A DNA stretch of 64,000 bases, from the NCBI RefSeq assembly GCF_024807225.1, contig NZ_JANUCO010000001.1, forward strand, positions 1,612,001 through 1,676,000, read 5' to 3'. The position numbers were made by a program, and so were the translations under genes. Positions 54,697-62,674 of this stretch are shown in pieces. The notes beneath the pieces were generated by a model. It was not told the origin of the DNA. It made no database searches and was given only the letters and a program-made list of their open reading frames with translations. How positions within the stretch are numbered: the first letter of the stretch is position 1; each line of letters opens with the position of its first letter. The DNA comes from Chryseobacterium ginsenosidimutans (GTDB lineage: Bacteria; Bacteroidota; Bacteroidia; Flavobacteriales; Weeksellaceae).

Positions 54697-56796
54697 ATGA
54701 AAAAGCTAAATATCGGAATACTTGCCTTTTCAGGTTTGGTATTTTTTAATTCTTGTGGAACAACCAAAACTGCCAATACTCAAAAACCTGAGACAATGAA
54801 AGCTGTTGAAATTGTAGAACCGGAAAAAATGGAAGCAAAAGAGGAGGGAATCAATTTATCTTATATGGATAAAAGCGTTCGTCCGCAAGATGATTTTTTT
54901 AGCTACGTAAACGGAAATTGGGTGAAAACGACTCAGATTCCTTCTGATAAAGCAAGTTGGGGATCTTTCAATGCGTTGAGAGAAAATGTGGATGATGCTT
55001 CTCTGGATATTTTAAACAAAATTTTATCCGAAAAATATCAAACAGGTTCTGAAGGGCAAAAAATTCAGAATTTGTACGCATCTTTTATGGATACGAGTAA
55101 AAGAAATGCAGATGGTTTAGCTCCGATTAAAGGTGATTTAGCAAAAATTGATGCTATTAAAAACATCAATGATCTTCAAAAATATTTGTTAGAAGCAACA
55201 AAATTAGGCGATAATTCTTTTTATGGATGGAGAGTGAGCGCAGATATGAAGAATTCTAAGATGAATGCGGTCTATCTTGGCGGTCCGTATCTTGGTTTGG
55301 GAAGAGATTATTATCAAAAAGTAAATGAAGCCAACACAAAAACTTTAGCAGAATATCAAACTTACGTTGGGAAATTATTCGGCGTTTTAGGATACAAAAA
55401 TTCGGATGCTGCTGCAAAAAATGTTGTTGATTTTGAGAAACAACTGGCAAATTATTTATTGACGCTTGAGCAGAACAGAGATGCTAATTTAAGATACAAT
55501 CCAAAAAATATATCTGAATTACCTGCTTTAGTTAAAAATATCAACCTTGCAAAATACTTAACTGATGCGGGAGTAAATACCGATAAAGTGATTGTTGGCG
55601 AATTGAAATATTACCAGAACATGGATTCGTTCCTTACTCAAAAGAACCTTCCGTTGTTGAAAGATTATTTGAAATATCATTTAATTAATGGTAATGCAAG
55701 CAATTTGGATGAAAATTTAGAGCAGATCAGATTTGATTTCTATTCTAAATACCTTCAAGGTCAAAAAGAACAGCGACCAATGAATAAAAGAGGTCTTTCT
55801 CTTGTAAACAGTGTTCTTGGTGAGGCTTTCGGGAAATTGTATGTTGAAAAATATTTCACTCCTGAAGCAAAACAGCAGATGGAAACTTATATTGATTATA
55901 TTTTAAAATCATTTAAGACGCACATCAACGATATGGATTGGATGTCTCCTGAAACGAAAGTAAAAGCTCAGGAAAAGCTATCGAAATTCACAGTAAAAAT
56001 CGCATATCCTGACAAATGGAAAGACTACACTCAGTTGAAAGTAGAATCTCCGAGTGCAGGTGCAAATCTATATTCAAACCTTCAGAATGTTTCCGCTTGG
56101 CAATATCAGAGAAGCTTAGACAAAATAGGAAAACCTGTTGACAGAACAGAATGGGGAATGACTCCGCAAACGGTAAATGCATACTACAACGGTTCAAATA
56201 ACGAGATTGTTTTCCCTGCTGCCATTCTTCAACCGCCTTTCTACAATCCAAAAGCGGATGCTGCAGTTAATTTTGGTGGAATCGGAGCAGTTATCGGTCA
56301 CGAAATTTCTCACGGATTTGATGACAGCGGTTCGAGATTCGACGGAGACGGTAACTTAAATAATTGGTGGACCGATGCAGACAGAAAGAATTTTGATGCG
56401 AAAGTAGGGCAGTTAGCGGCTCAATACAGCGGTTATGAACCTGTGAAAGGAAGTTTTGTAAACGGTAAATTTACAAGCGGTGAAAATATCGGTGATTTGG
56501 GTGGTGTAGCGGTTGCTTACGATGCGCTTCAAATGTATTTAAAGGATAACGGAAACCCGGGATTAATCAGTGGTTTCAATCAGGATCAGAGATTTTTCAT
56601 GAGCTGGGCTACAGTTTGGAGAACTAAATCTACCGATCAGTATATGACGAATCAGGTGAAAACAGACCCGCATTCTCCGGGAGTTTTCAGAGCATTTGGT
56701 CCGTTGGTGAATCAGGATTCTTTCATCAAAGCATTCGATATAAAGCCTGGAGACAAAATGTATAAAGCTCCTCAGGACAGAATAAAAATTTGGTAA
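54697..56796 (+). CDS. M13 family zinc metallopeptidase, lipoprotein form
   Basis: The 699-residue paralogue of the previous enzyme has a lipoprotein signal instead (LVFFNSC, Cys about 20) and a Glu/Lys-rich linker of about 30 residues. The M13 domains follow with DKSVRPQDDFFSYVNGNW, VIGHEISHGFDDSG (HExxH) and ENIGDLGG. Motif spacing matches the first copy, so it is a tandem duplicate with altered localisation (membrane-anchored rather than soluble). Substrate unknown. Confidence 0.95.
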   Translation: MKKLNIGILAFSGLVFFNSCGTTKTANTQKPETMKAVEIVEPEKMEAKEEGINLSYMDKSVRPQDDFFSYVNGNWVKTTQIPSDKASWGSFNALRENVDDASLDILNKILSEKYQTGSEGQKIQNLYASFMDTSKRNADGLAPIKGDLAKIDAIKNINDLQKYLLEATKLGDNSFYGWRVSADMKNSKMNAVYLGGPYLGLGRDYYQKVNEANTKTLAEYQTYVGKLFGVLGYKNSDAAAKNVVDFEKQLANYLLTLEQNRDANLRYNPKNISELPALVKNINLAKYLTDAGVNTDKVIVGELKYYQNMDSFLTQKNLPLLKDYLKYHLINGNASNLDENLEQIRFDFYSKYLQGQKEQRPMNKRGLSLVNSVLGEAFGKLYVEKYFTPEAKQQMETYIDYILKSFKTHINDMDWMSPETKVKAQEKLSKFTVKIAYPDKWKDYTQLKVESPSAGANLYSNLQNVSAWQYQRSLDKIGKPVDRTEWGMTPQTVNAYYNGSNNEIVFPAAILQPPFYNPKADAAVNFGGIGAVIGHEISHGFDDSGSRFDGDGNLNNWWTDADRKNFDAKVGQLAAQYSGYEPVKGSFVNGKFTSGENIGDLGGVAVAYDALQMYLKDNGNPGLISGFNQDQRFFMSWATVWRTKSTDQYMTNQVKTDPHSPGVFRAFGPLVNQDSFIKAFDIKPGDKMYKAPQDRIKIW

Positions 56797-56822
56797 GACA
56801 AGCCAAAAATTGTTAGAAACGA

Positions 56823-56853
56823 AAAACGCGTCAGATAATGATGCGTTTTTTTA
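56823..56853 (+). terminator. Terminator after the second M13 gene
   Basis: AAAACGC / GCGTTTT stem with a long T tail. Confidence 0.75.
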
Positions 56854-57054
56854 TTTATTTTTCCTAGTTTAGTAATACCATAAAATAGAGTTTTCATTAA
56901 TATTTAACTATTTATATTAAATATTTCAAGAAAATTCTTAACAAAATTTTGTATGTTACAGTTTTTTTTTAAATTTAAACATTGGATTGGTCAGTTATTT
57001 GATGCTGATAAATACGGTCCACACCAAAATATAAAATCTCAAAATAATAATAAT

Positions 57055-57501
57055 ATGGCAATGTTTAATTATGGCGTTGGCGGAAACGAAGTAAAAGTAG
57101 ACGCTAATGAAGCTATCCAGGAAATTCAGGAGAATAAGTCGCTGATTGTTAGCCAGCTTACGACAGACGAATCTTATGTTCCTGAAATTGTAACAGGATT
57201 AAAGACTGTGGACGACGTCTTCAAACATTTCCAACCTTCTGTGGCGGTACAACACGAAACGGAGGACGGTAATGTAGTAGAAGAGGAGTTCCGTTTTCAG
57301 AATCTTGCGGACTTCACCCCGAAAAATCTTACTCAGAAATCAGATTATTTACAACAGCTCAGCATGGAGCAGGAACAATACAACAAAATTGTCCGTCAGT
57401 TGAAAACGAATAAAATTCTGCGTAATATGTTGGAAAACGATCAGACAAGAGCTGCGTTTGTCGAAGTATTGAAAGAAGTGGCACAAGAACTTGAAAAATA
57501 A
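57055..57501 (+). CDS. tssB: Type VI secretion sheath protein TssB (VipA), Bacteroidota type
   Basis: The 148-residue protein matches the small contractile sheath subunit of the Bacteroidota T6SS (type iii): MAMFNYGVGGNEVKVDANEA at the start, FKHFQPSVAVQHE and FRFQNLADFTPKNL in the middle, and a helical C-terminus. An upstream in-frame ATG at 56953 would add 34 residues of low complexity; I chose 57055 because it gives the normal length and a family-like start. It pairs with TssC, encoded 21 bp downstream, to form the sheath. Confidence 0.88.
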   Translation: MAMFNYGVGGNEVKVDANEAIQEIQENKSLIVSQLTTDESYVPEIVTGLKTVDDVFKHFQPSVAVQHETEDGNVVEEEFRFQNLADFTPKNLTQKSDYLQQLSMEQEQYNKIVRQLKTNKILRNMLENDQTRAAFVEVLKEVAQELEK

Positions 57502-57522
57502 TCTAAAGACTTTACATTAATC

Positions 57523-58885
57523 ATGGATAGTAAATTACAGGCAGCTGAGAACCAACAACAAGGGCAGCAACAACAAACAGGGCAACCGAAAGGTAATCCG
57601 CTTGCCGAGCTCAATAAAATAGGTGGTTTTGGTTTTGTAGAATCCGTTGTAGACGGCATCGCAAACATGAACCCGACGAGAAAAGCCAGAAAGGAAATCT
57701 TCCTTACTGACGGAAATAAAGCAGACGAAAGAAAAGAGCTTCTTCAAAAAATCAACCTTTGGATGAATCTTTTGGAAGGAAACGAATCTGCTGATAAAAT
57801 GGCTGATGTGTGCAAAACAAAAGCACAGTCTGCTGATCAAAATTTAAAATCAAATTTAAAAAATACATTGGACGCGGTTCGTCAGATGGAAACCAACTAC
57901 AGAAACCGTCGCTCAATTCTACAAAAATACCGAGCTTGATAAAGTAGACAATGTAAGCATTGTGAATGCAAGTCTAGATCAGGTTTCAGACTTGGATAAT
58001 CCTATTTTTATCGATGCTATTGCAGACGAATTTAAGAACTATTACGACCGTTTAGATCTTAGAGATAACTATTCTATCTTGGCAATTCCGGGATATTTGG
58101 GATCTAATAAAGTCATTGAAAAATGGGCGAAGATCTGTAACGAAAACAAAGTAATGATGGTGACAGATTTCGCAAATCTTGATAAACCGGACGACGTTGT
58201 AGACTTATTCCACTCTGCAAATCTTACAGGTGGCGAATTGCACAGAAGTAACGTGATTATGACGTGTAACTGGTTGGTTGGTCGTGGAAGAGCTGAAGAA
58301 GTAGGTGAAGAAGAAAACGTAGAACTTCCGCCTTCAACTTCATTGGCAGGAAAAATCCATAAAACATTGATGTCGCAGGTTGCTGCAGGTAAAAAACATG
58401 GTAACATTAACGAGGTTGATGCCGTAAAATTCGAATTGAAGAAAAGCGAAATTTCTCAGTTGGAAAAAATGGGATTGGTTCCGATGGTAAATGAATACGG
58501 AAAAATCATGGCTTTCTCTGCAAAAACATTGTTTACAGGAGACAACATTGGGCTTCAGACGTATTCTGTGGTTCGTGTATTCGATTATGTAACGAAAGTT
58601 TTGCTTGATTTCTTAAACAGAAGAGCCTTTGAAAACTGGAATGCAAGAAACGAAGACGATTTAAGAAGACAGATCGTAACTTTCTTAGACGGTATTAAAG
58701 GAGCCGATAAACTGATCGAAAAGTTCAAGATTGTTCGTTTCGAGCAGGATAAAGTGAACAAAGACAGAGTTTGGCTGGATATTCGTTTAACACCTTATTT
58801 CCCTACAAAAAGTTTCGTTATTAAATTAGACGGACACAAAGGAGATGACGGTAACGAATGGGATGCTGAATATATCCAAGATTAA
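57523..58885 (+). CDS. tssC: Type VI secretion sheath protein TssC (VipB), reading frame broken by one base
   Basis: The N-terminal frame (57523-57939) has a Gln-rich start and GGFGFVESVVDGIANMNPTRKA. The C-terminal frame includes AIADEFKNYYDRLDLRDNYSI, AIPGYLGSNKVIEKWAK, WLVGRGRAEEVGE and RLTPYFPTKSFVIKLDGHKG, which is the Bacteroidota TssC family. Removing one A from AAA at 57903-57905 gives TNYRTVAQFYKNTELDKV and a protein of about 453 residues, the normal size. It is the large sheath subunit partnered with TssB. No tssD (Hcp), tssK, baseplate or clpV gene follows within the window. Confidence 0.88.
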
Positions 58886-58914
58886 TTTAATCTAAATCGA
58901 AAGGTTATTTGAAA

Positions 58915-59062
58915 ATTTTAACCATTAAGAAAATTTAAGTTGTTAAGGTTGATTAAGGCATAAAGCTTATTATTTGACTTTGTTAAATTTCTTAATACTT
59001 CTTTATAGCAGATAGAACTTTTTAACTTCTTAATGTTTAAAATAAATTTAAATAAACTCTAA
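58915..59062. repeat. MITE-like repeat family D, degenerate copy 2
   Basis: CCATTAAGAAAATTTAAG and GGTTGATTAAGGCATAAA align with 52050-52100. The right end AAATTTAAATAAACTCTAAA is a decayed form of the family terminal repeat. Confidence 0.55.
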
Positions 59063-59069
59063 AATATTA

Positions 59070-59100
59070 AAACCGGTGCAATTTCACATCGGTTTTTTTT
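59070..59100 (+). terminator. Hairpin terminator after tssC and repeat
   Basis: AACCGGTG / CATCGGTT stem (one G-T) with eight Ts. It lies just before the start of the next gene. Confidence 0.7.
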
Positions 59101-59120
59101 CTACCAAATCATTAAAAAAT

Positions 59121-59579
59121 ATGAATATGAAAGGCAGGCTGCTCTACTTTTTGCCAATAATTCTCATTATTTTCAGTTGTGAAGAGAAAAAACTTCAGCA
59201 AGATCATCCGATTGACCTTTTTTCAGACGAAAGACAGCAAGGAAAAGCGTACATCATGAATGAAAAAGAATGTCTTGATGCAAGCGATATGGTTGTTTCT
59301 TCTTCGAATATTAAACTGATTGACCGGTCTTCAGGACGAGGAAAATCGATTTTTATTTACAGAGTGAATGAAGGAAAAGTTTTGAAGACAACAAGAGATT
59401 CTATTGTCGTTTTTCCGTTTAATTTTGTATCTAATCAGCAACTCATGTTTAAAAGAAATTCTGAATTTTACATTTACCTTAAAAAACTGGAAGGTTATCG
59501 TTTTATTGCAGAGCAAAAGCATCTTAAATATCAATGGTTGAAGGGCGCTCCGGTTTATTCTGTGAAAAAAGAAAATTAA
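59121..59579 (+). CDS. Hypothetical lipoprotein
   Basis: The 152-residue protein has a lipoprotein signal (LPIILIIFSC, Cys about 19) and no recognised domain; the rest is mixed beta/basic. The ATG at 59121 is taken because the longer frame begins inside the preceding terminator. It is followed by mutY after 88 bp with a promoter element between. Confidence 0.62.
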   Translation: MNMKGRLLYFLPIILIIFSCEEKKLQQDHPIDLFSDERQQGKAYIMNEKECLDASDMVVSSSNIKLIDRSSGRGKSIFIYRVNEGKVLKTTRDSIVVFPFNFVSNQQLMFKRNSEFYIYLKKLEGYRFIAEQKHLKYQWLKGAPVYSVKKEN

Positions 59580-59581
59580 AT

Positions 59582-59589
59582 TATCTTTG
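59582..59589 (+). promoter_or_regulatory. Promoter -7 element of mutY
   Basis: TATCTTTG, 78 nt before the TTG start of mutY. Confidence 0.5.
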
Positions 59590-59667
59590 CACAATATTAT
59601 AACGTGCTCAAACCTTCATGGTTTAAATGAGAACATATAATTTTCTCAAAATTAAAGCAAGCAATTT

Positions 59668-60681
59668 TTGAAAAATACAGAAAATCCGAACTTCAGACAA
59701 GTCGGCAACAAACTCCTGAACTGGTATAAAGAAAACGCCAGAGATCTCCCTTTCAGACAGACAAAAGATCCGTATAAAATCTGGATTTGCGAGATTGTTT
59801 TTCAGCAGACGAGAATCAATCAGGGATTAGGTCATTATAATAATTTTATTAAAAGATTTCCGGACGTAAAAACCTTGGCTGAAGCTCAGGAAGATGAAGT
59901 TTTGCTGTATTGGAAAGGATTGGGATATTATTCGAGAGCGATCAATATTCATAAAGCATCACAGCAGATTATGAATGATTATCATGGAGTTTTCCCTCAT
60001 GAATACGAAGAGATTTTAAAATTAAAAGGAGTCGGGAAATATACGGCAGCAGCGGTTTCCAGTATTTGTTTTGATGGAAAAATGCCTGCCGTTGACGGTA
60101 ATTTTTATCGTGTTTTAAGCCGCGTTTTTGCAGACGATTTTGATATTTCAAATTCCAGAGCTTTCAATTATTTTTCTGAACTGGCGCATCTGGTTTTACC
60201 CGAAAATGTCGGAGATTTTAATCAGGCGATGATGGATTTGGGTTCTGAAATCTGTAAACCAAAAAATCCTTTTTGCAACGAATGTCCTTTAAACGAAGAC
60301 TGTCTGGCTTTTTCAATGAATAAAGTTTCTGAATTTCCTGTTAAAACAAAAAAAGTAAAAGCGCAGGATTTAGGGTTGAAATATTATTTCGTACACAGAA
60401 ACGGTGATTTTTTAATTCAGCAAAGAAAAGATGATTTTATCTGGAAAAAACTATTCGAATTTCCGCCTGAGATTTCTGAGGAATTAATGCCTTTCATTAA
60501 AAGTGCAAAAATTGTTAATCATAAGTTGACGCACAAAAATTTAAGCATAGAAATTTTTAATGTTGAGGTTGATTCAGAAATCGTTTGGAAAGATTTTATT
60601 GCTAAAAATGATTTCATTGTCATAAATGTTGAAGGTTTCTCACGAAAAATCGTTCCCGAAACCTTTGGAAAATTATATTGA
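59668..60681 (+). CDS. mutY: A/G-specific adenine glycosylase
   Basis: The 337-residue enzyme removes adenine mispaired with 8-oxoguanine. RDLPFRQTKDPYKIWICEI and QQTR at the N-terminus, the helix-hairpin-helix LKGVGKYTAAAV (about residues 111-122) with VDGN and its catalytic Asp, and the iron-sulfur CxxxxxxCxxCxxxxxC (ICKPKNPFCNECPLNEDC) are present. A C-terminal NUDIX-like 8-oxoG recognition domain (about 235-337) follows. No ATG fits the family start, so the TTG at 59668 (KNTENPNF) is used. In related flavobacteria ssb and gldE usually follow; here they do not. Confidence 0.93.
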   Translation: MKNTENPNFRQVGNKLLNWYKENARDLPFRQTKDPYKIWICEIVFQQTRINQGLGHYNNFIKRFPDVKTLAEAQEDEVLLYWKGLGYYSRAINIHKASQQIMNDYHGVFPHEYEEILKLKGVGKYTAAAVSSICFDGKMPAVDGNFYRVLSRVFADDFDISNSRAFNYFSELAHLVLPENVGDFNQAMMDLGSEICKPKNPFCNECPLNEDCLAFSMNKVSEFPVKTKKVKAQDLGLKYYFVHRNGDFLIQQRKDDFIWKKLFEFPPEISEELMPFIKSAKIVNHKLTHKNLSIEIFNVEVDSEIVWKDFIAKNDFIVINVEGFSRKIVPETFGKLY

Positions 60682-60738
60682 AAACTATCATACGGCGTAT
60701 CTGATTCTGTAATTGTGAGGTAAAGAATTTTCCATATC

Positions 60739-60821
60739 GTTTGTCATTCCATAGGAATCTAGGCATTTTTTTTAAATTAAGATTTGAAAATTTTTGCTGA
60801 GATTCCTATGGAATGACAAAC
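60739..60821. repeat. Dispersed palindromic repeat family B, copy 3
   Basis: Arms GTTTGTCATTCCATAGGAA and TTCCTATGGAATGACAAAC. Compared with copies 1 and 2, one base differs in both arms (CCGTAGG to CCATAGG, CCTACGG to CCTATGG), a compensatory pair that keeps the stem. Confidence 0.85.
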
Positions 60822-60884
60822 GTGGTGCTGATTGATTATGATTATTAAAGACTCTTCACTCCATTCAGAATGACAATGACACCG

Positions 60885-60966
60885 TTCTTTGCTGAGTGAA
60901 ACGCCTTTGCGAACTTAAAAACAAGTAGTAGTCAAAAAAACTTAGCGACGTTTGCGTTTAAAACAA
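60885..60966. repeat. Dispersed repeat family C, copy 3
   Basis: TTGCTGAGTGAAACGCCTTT, then an AT-rich spacer and ACGTTTGCGTTTAAAAC, related to 6839-6920. Together with family B copy 3 it fills the 397 bp between mutY and gldD. Confidence 0.5.
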
Positions 60967-61066
60967 ATATCCACATAAAGTTTAAATAAAATTTAAGTTT
61001 ATCAAATTCAAACATAAACTCATTGAAATCCTGAAATTTGTCTTCCAATATCTGAAATCTAATTTG

Positions 61067-61074
61067 TACTTTTG
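61067..61074 (+). promoter_or_regulatory. Promoter -7 element of gldD
   Basis: TACTTTTG, ending 4 nt before the ATG at 61079. It overlaps the upstream in-frame TTG start and excludes it. No clear -33. Confidence 0.68.
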
Positions 61075-61078
61075 CAAA

Positions 61079-61636
61079 ATGTTTAAAAACGCCATTTTTA
61101 TTTTTGTAGCCTTACTTTTGGTGTCTTGCGGTAAAGAAGCTTCTCCAAAGCCTTACGGAGAGCTGCGTTTGGAATATCCGACCCCGAAATATCAGAAATT
61201 TGAAAACAACTGTAATTATACCTTTGAGTATTCTGATTTTGCAAAAATGACTGATGCCAAAAAACCTTGCTGGTATTATCTGAATTACCCGAAAATGAAA
61301 GCGAAAATTTTTGTAACGTATTATCCGATACAGAATGATTTTGCGTCTCACATTCAGGAGGCTGAAAAAATGGTTTACGAACATACGATTAAGGCAAGTG
61401 CGATCGATACAAAATCTTTCGAATACCCTGAAAAAAAGGTATACGGAAATTTTTATGAGCTAAAAGGACAAAGTGCTTCCAATCTTCAATTTTACATTAC
61501 AGACAGCACGAAACACTTTGTGACTGCCTATTTATACTTTAACACAAGACCAAAACCCGATTCTTTGGCTCCCGCAGTGGATTATATCAAGAAAGATATG
61601 ATGCATTTGCTGGACACATTTGAATGGAAAAAATAA
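61079..61636 (+). CDS. gldD: Gliding motility / T9SS-associated lipoprotein GldD
   Basis: The 185-residue lipoprotein (signal FVALLLVSC, Cys about 16) matches GldD: YGELRLEYPTPKYQKF, NYTFEYSDFAKM, CWYYLNYPKMKAKIFVTYYP and LQFYITDSTKHFV. GldD is needed for gliding in Flavobacterium johnsoniae and its loss impairs the type IX secretion machinery. It is conserved also in non-gliding T9SS bacteria, so gliding itself cannot be concluded. The usual neighbour gldE is absent between mutY and this gene. The PfkB kinase gene follows 27 bp later. Confidence 0.9.
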   Translation: MFKNAIFIFVALLLVSCGKEASPKPYGELRLEYPTPKYQKFENNCNYTFEYSDFAKMTDAKKPCWYYLNYPKMKAKIFVTYYPIQNDFASHIQEAEKMVYEHTIKASAIDTKSFEYPEKKVYGNFYELKGQSASNLQFYITDSTKHFVTAYLYFNTRPKPDSLAPAVDYIKKDMMHLLDTFEWKK

Positions 61637-61663
61637 TTACTTTTAAAATACTTTGAAAAAAAT

Positions 61664-62587
61664 ATGAAACTTTTAGTTGTAGGAAGTGTTGCGTTCGACG
61701 CAATCGAAACGCCATTTGGAAAAACGGATAAAATTTTAGGAGGTGCGGCGACTTATATCGGGATCACTTCATCTATTTTGGGTGTTAAATCCGGGATCGT
61801 TTCTGTAGTAGGAGGAGATTTTCCGCAAGAACACCTTGATATGTTTACAGATAGAGACATCAATATCGAAGGAATAGAAATCGTAAAAGAAGGAAAAACT
61901 TTCTTCTGGTCTGGTAAATACCACAACGATCTTAATACAAGAGACACATTGGCTACTGAAGTGAATGTTTTGGAAAACTTCGATCCGAAAATTCCGGCTT
62001 CGATGCAGGATGCGGAGATTTTATTGTTAGGAAATCTTCATCCGGGAGTACAACTTTCAGTTCTTGAAAAAATGAACAACCGTCCGAAATTGGTTATCCT
62101 TGATACCATGAATTTCTGGATGGATTCTGCTTTGGATATTTTGATGGATATGATTGCTAAAACAGACGTCATCACAATCAACGACGAAGAAGCAAGACAA
62201 CTTTCCGGAGAATATTCTTTGGTAAAGGCAGCTAAGAAAATCCATACAATGGGACCTGACTATGTAATTATCAAAAAAGGAGAGCACGGAGCTTTACTTT
62301 TCCATGATAACAAAGTATTTGCGATTCCGGCGTTGCCATTGGAAGATGTTTTCGATCCGACGGGAGCTGGAGATACTTTCGCAGGTGGTTTTGCGGCTTA
62401 TTTGGCTAAAAAAGGGAAATTCGATTTTGAGACCATGAAGTCTGCATTAATCGTAGGTTCGGCAATGGCTTCTTTCACGGTTGAGAAATTCGGGACAGAA
62501 AGAATTCAGGAAGTAAATGAATCTGATATGTTCGAAAGATTGAGACAATTTAAAGAATTGACGACTTTCGACGTGGAACTACAATAA
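61664..62587 (+). CDS. PfkB family carbohydrate kinase
   Basis: The 307-residue kinase has LGGAATYIGITSSILG (substrate/sugar-binding start, about residues 25-40) and the PfkB signature 2, DPTGAGDTFAGGFAAYLA (about 231-248), with the catalytic Asp. It phosphorylates a sugar or nucleoside with ATP; the substrate cannot be told from the sequence. It is close behind gldD (27 bp), probably co-transcribed. Confidence 0.9.
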   Translation: MKLLVVGSVAFDAIETPFGKTDKILGGAATYIGITSSILGVKSGIVSVVGGDFPQEHLDMFTDRDINIEGIEIVKEGKTFFWSGKYHNDLNTRDTLATEVNVLENFDPKIPASMQDAEILLLGNLHPGVQLSVLEKMNNRPKLVILDTMNFWMDSALDILMDMIAKTDVITINDEEARQLSGEYSLVKAAKKIHTMGPDYVIIKKGEHGALLFHDNKVFAIPALPLEDVFDPTGAGDTFAGGFAAYLAKKGKFDFETMKSALIVGSAMASFTVEKFGTERIQEVNESDMFERLRQFKELTTFDVELQ

Positions 62588-62645
62588 ATACGTCTTTTTA
62601 AGAAATATTTATAATAAAAAATTTAGTGTAATTCATTAAGAATTC

Positions 62646-62653
62646 TAAATTTG
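62646..62653 (+). promoter_or_regulatory. Promoter -7 element of the PpiC/SurA gene
   Basis: TAAATTTG, 21 nt before the ATG at 62675. Confidence 0.55.
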
Positions 62654-62674
62654 CAACTTGTTTAAAATAGTAAA

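Noticed and set aside
56953..57054. Longer N-terminus for TssB
   Set aside because: The extra 34 residues are of low complexity and unlike the family; the downstream ATG gives the normal length.
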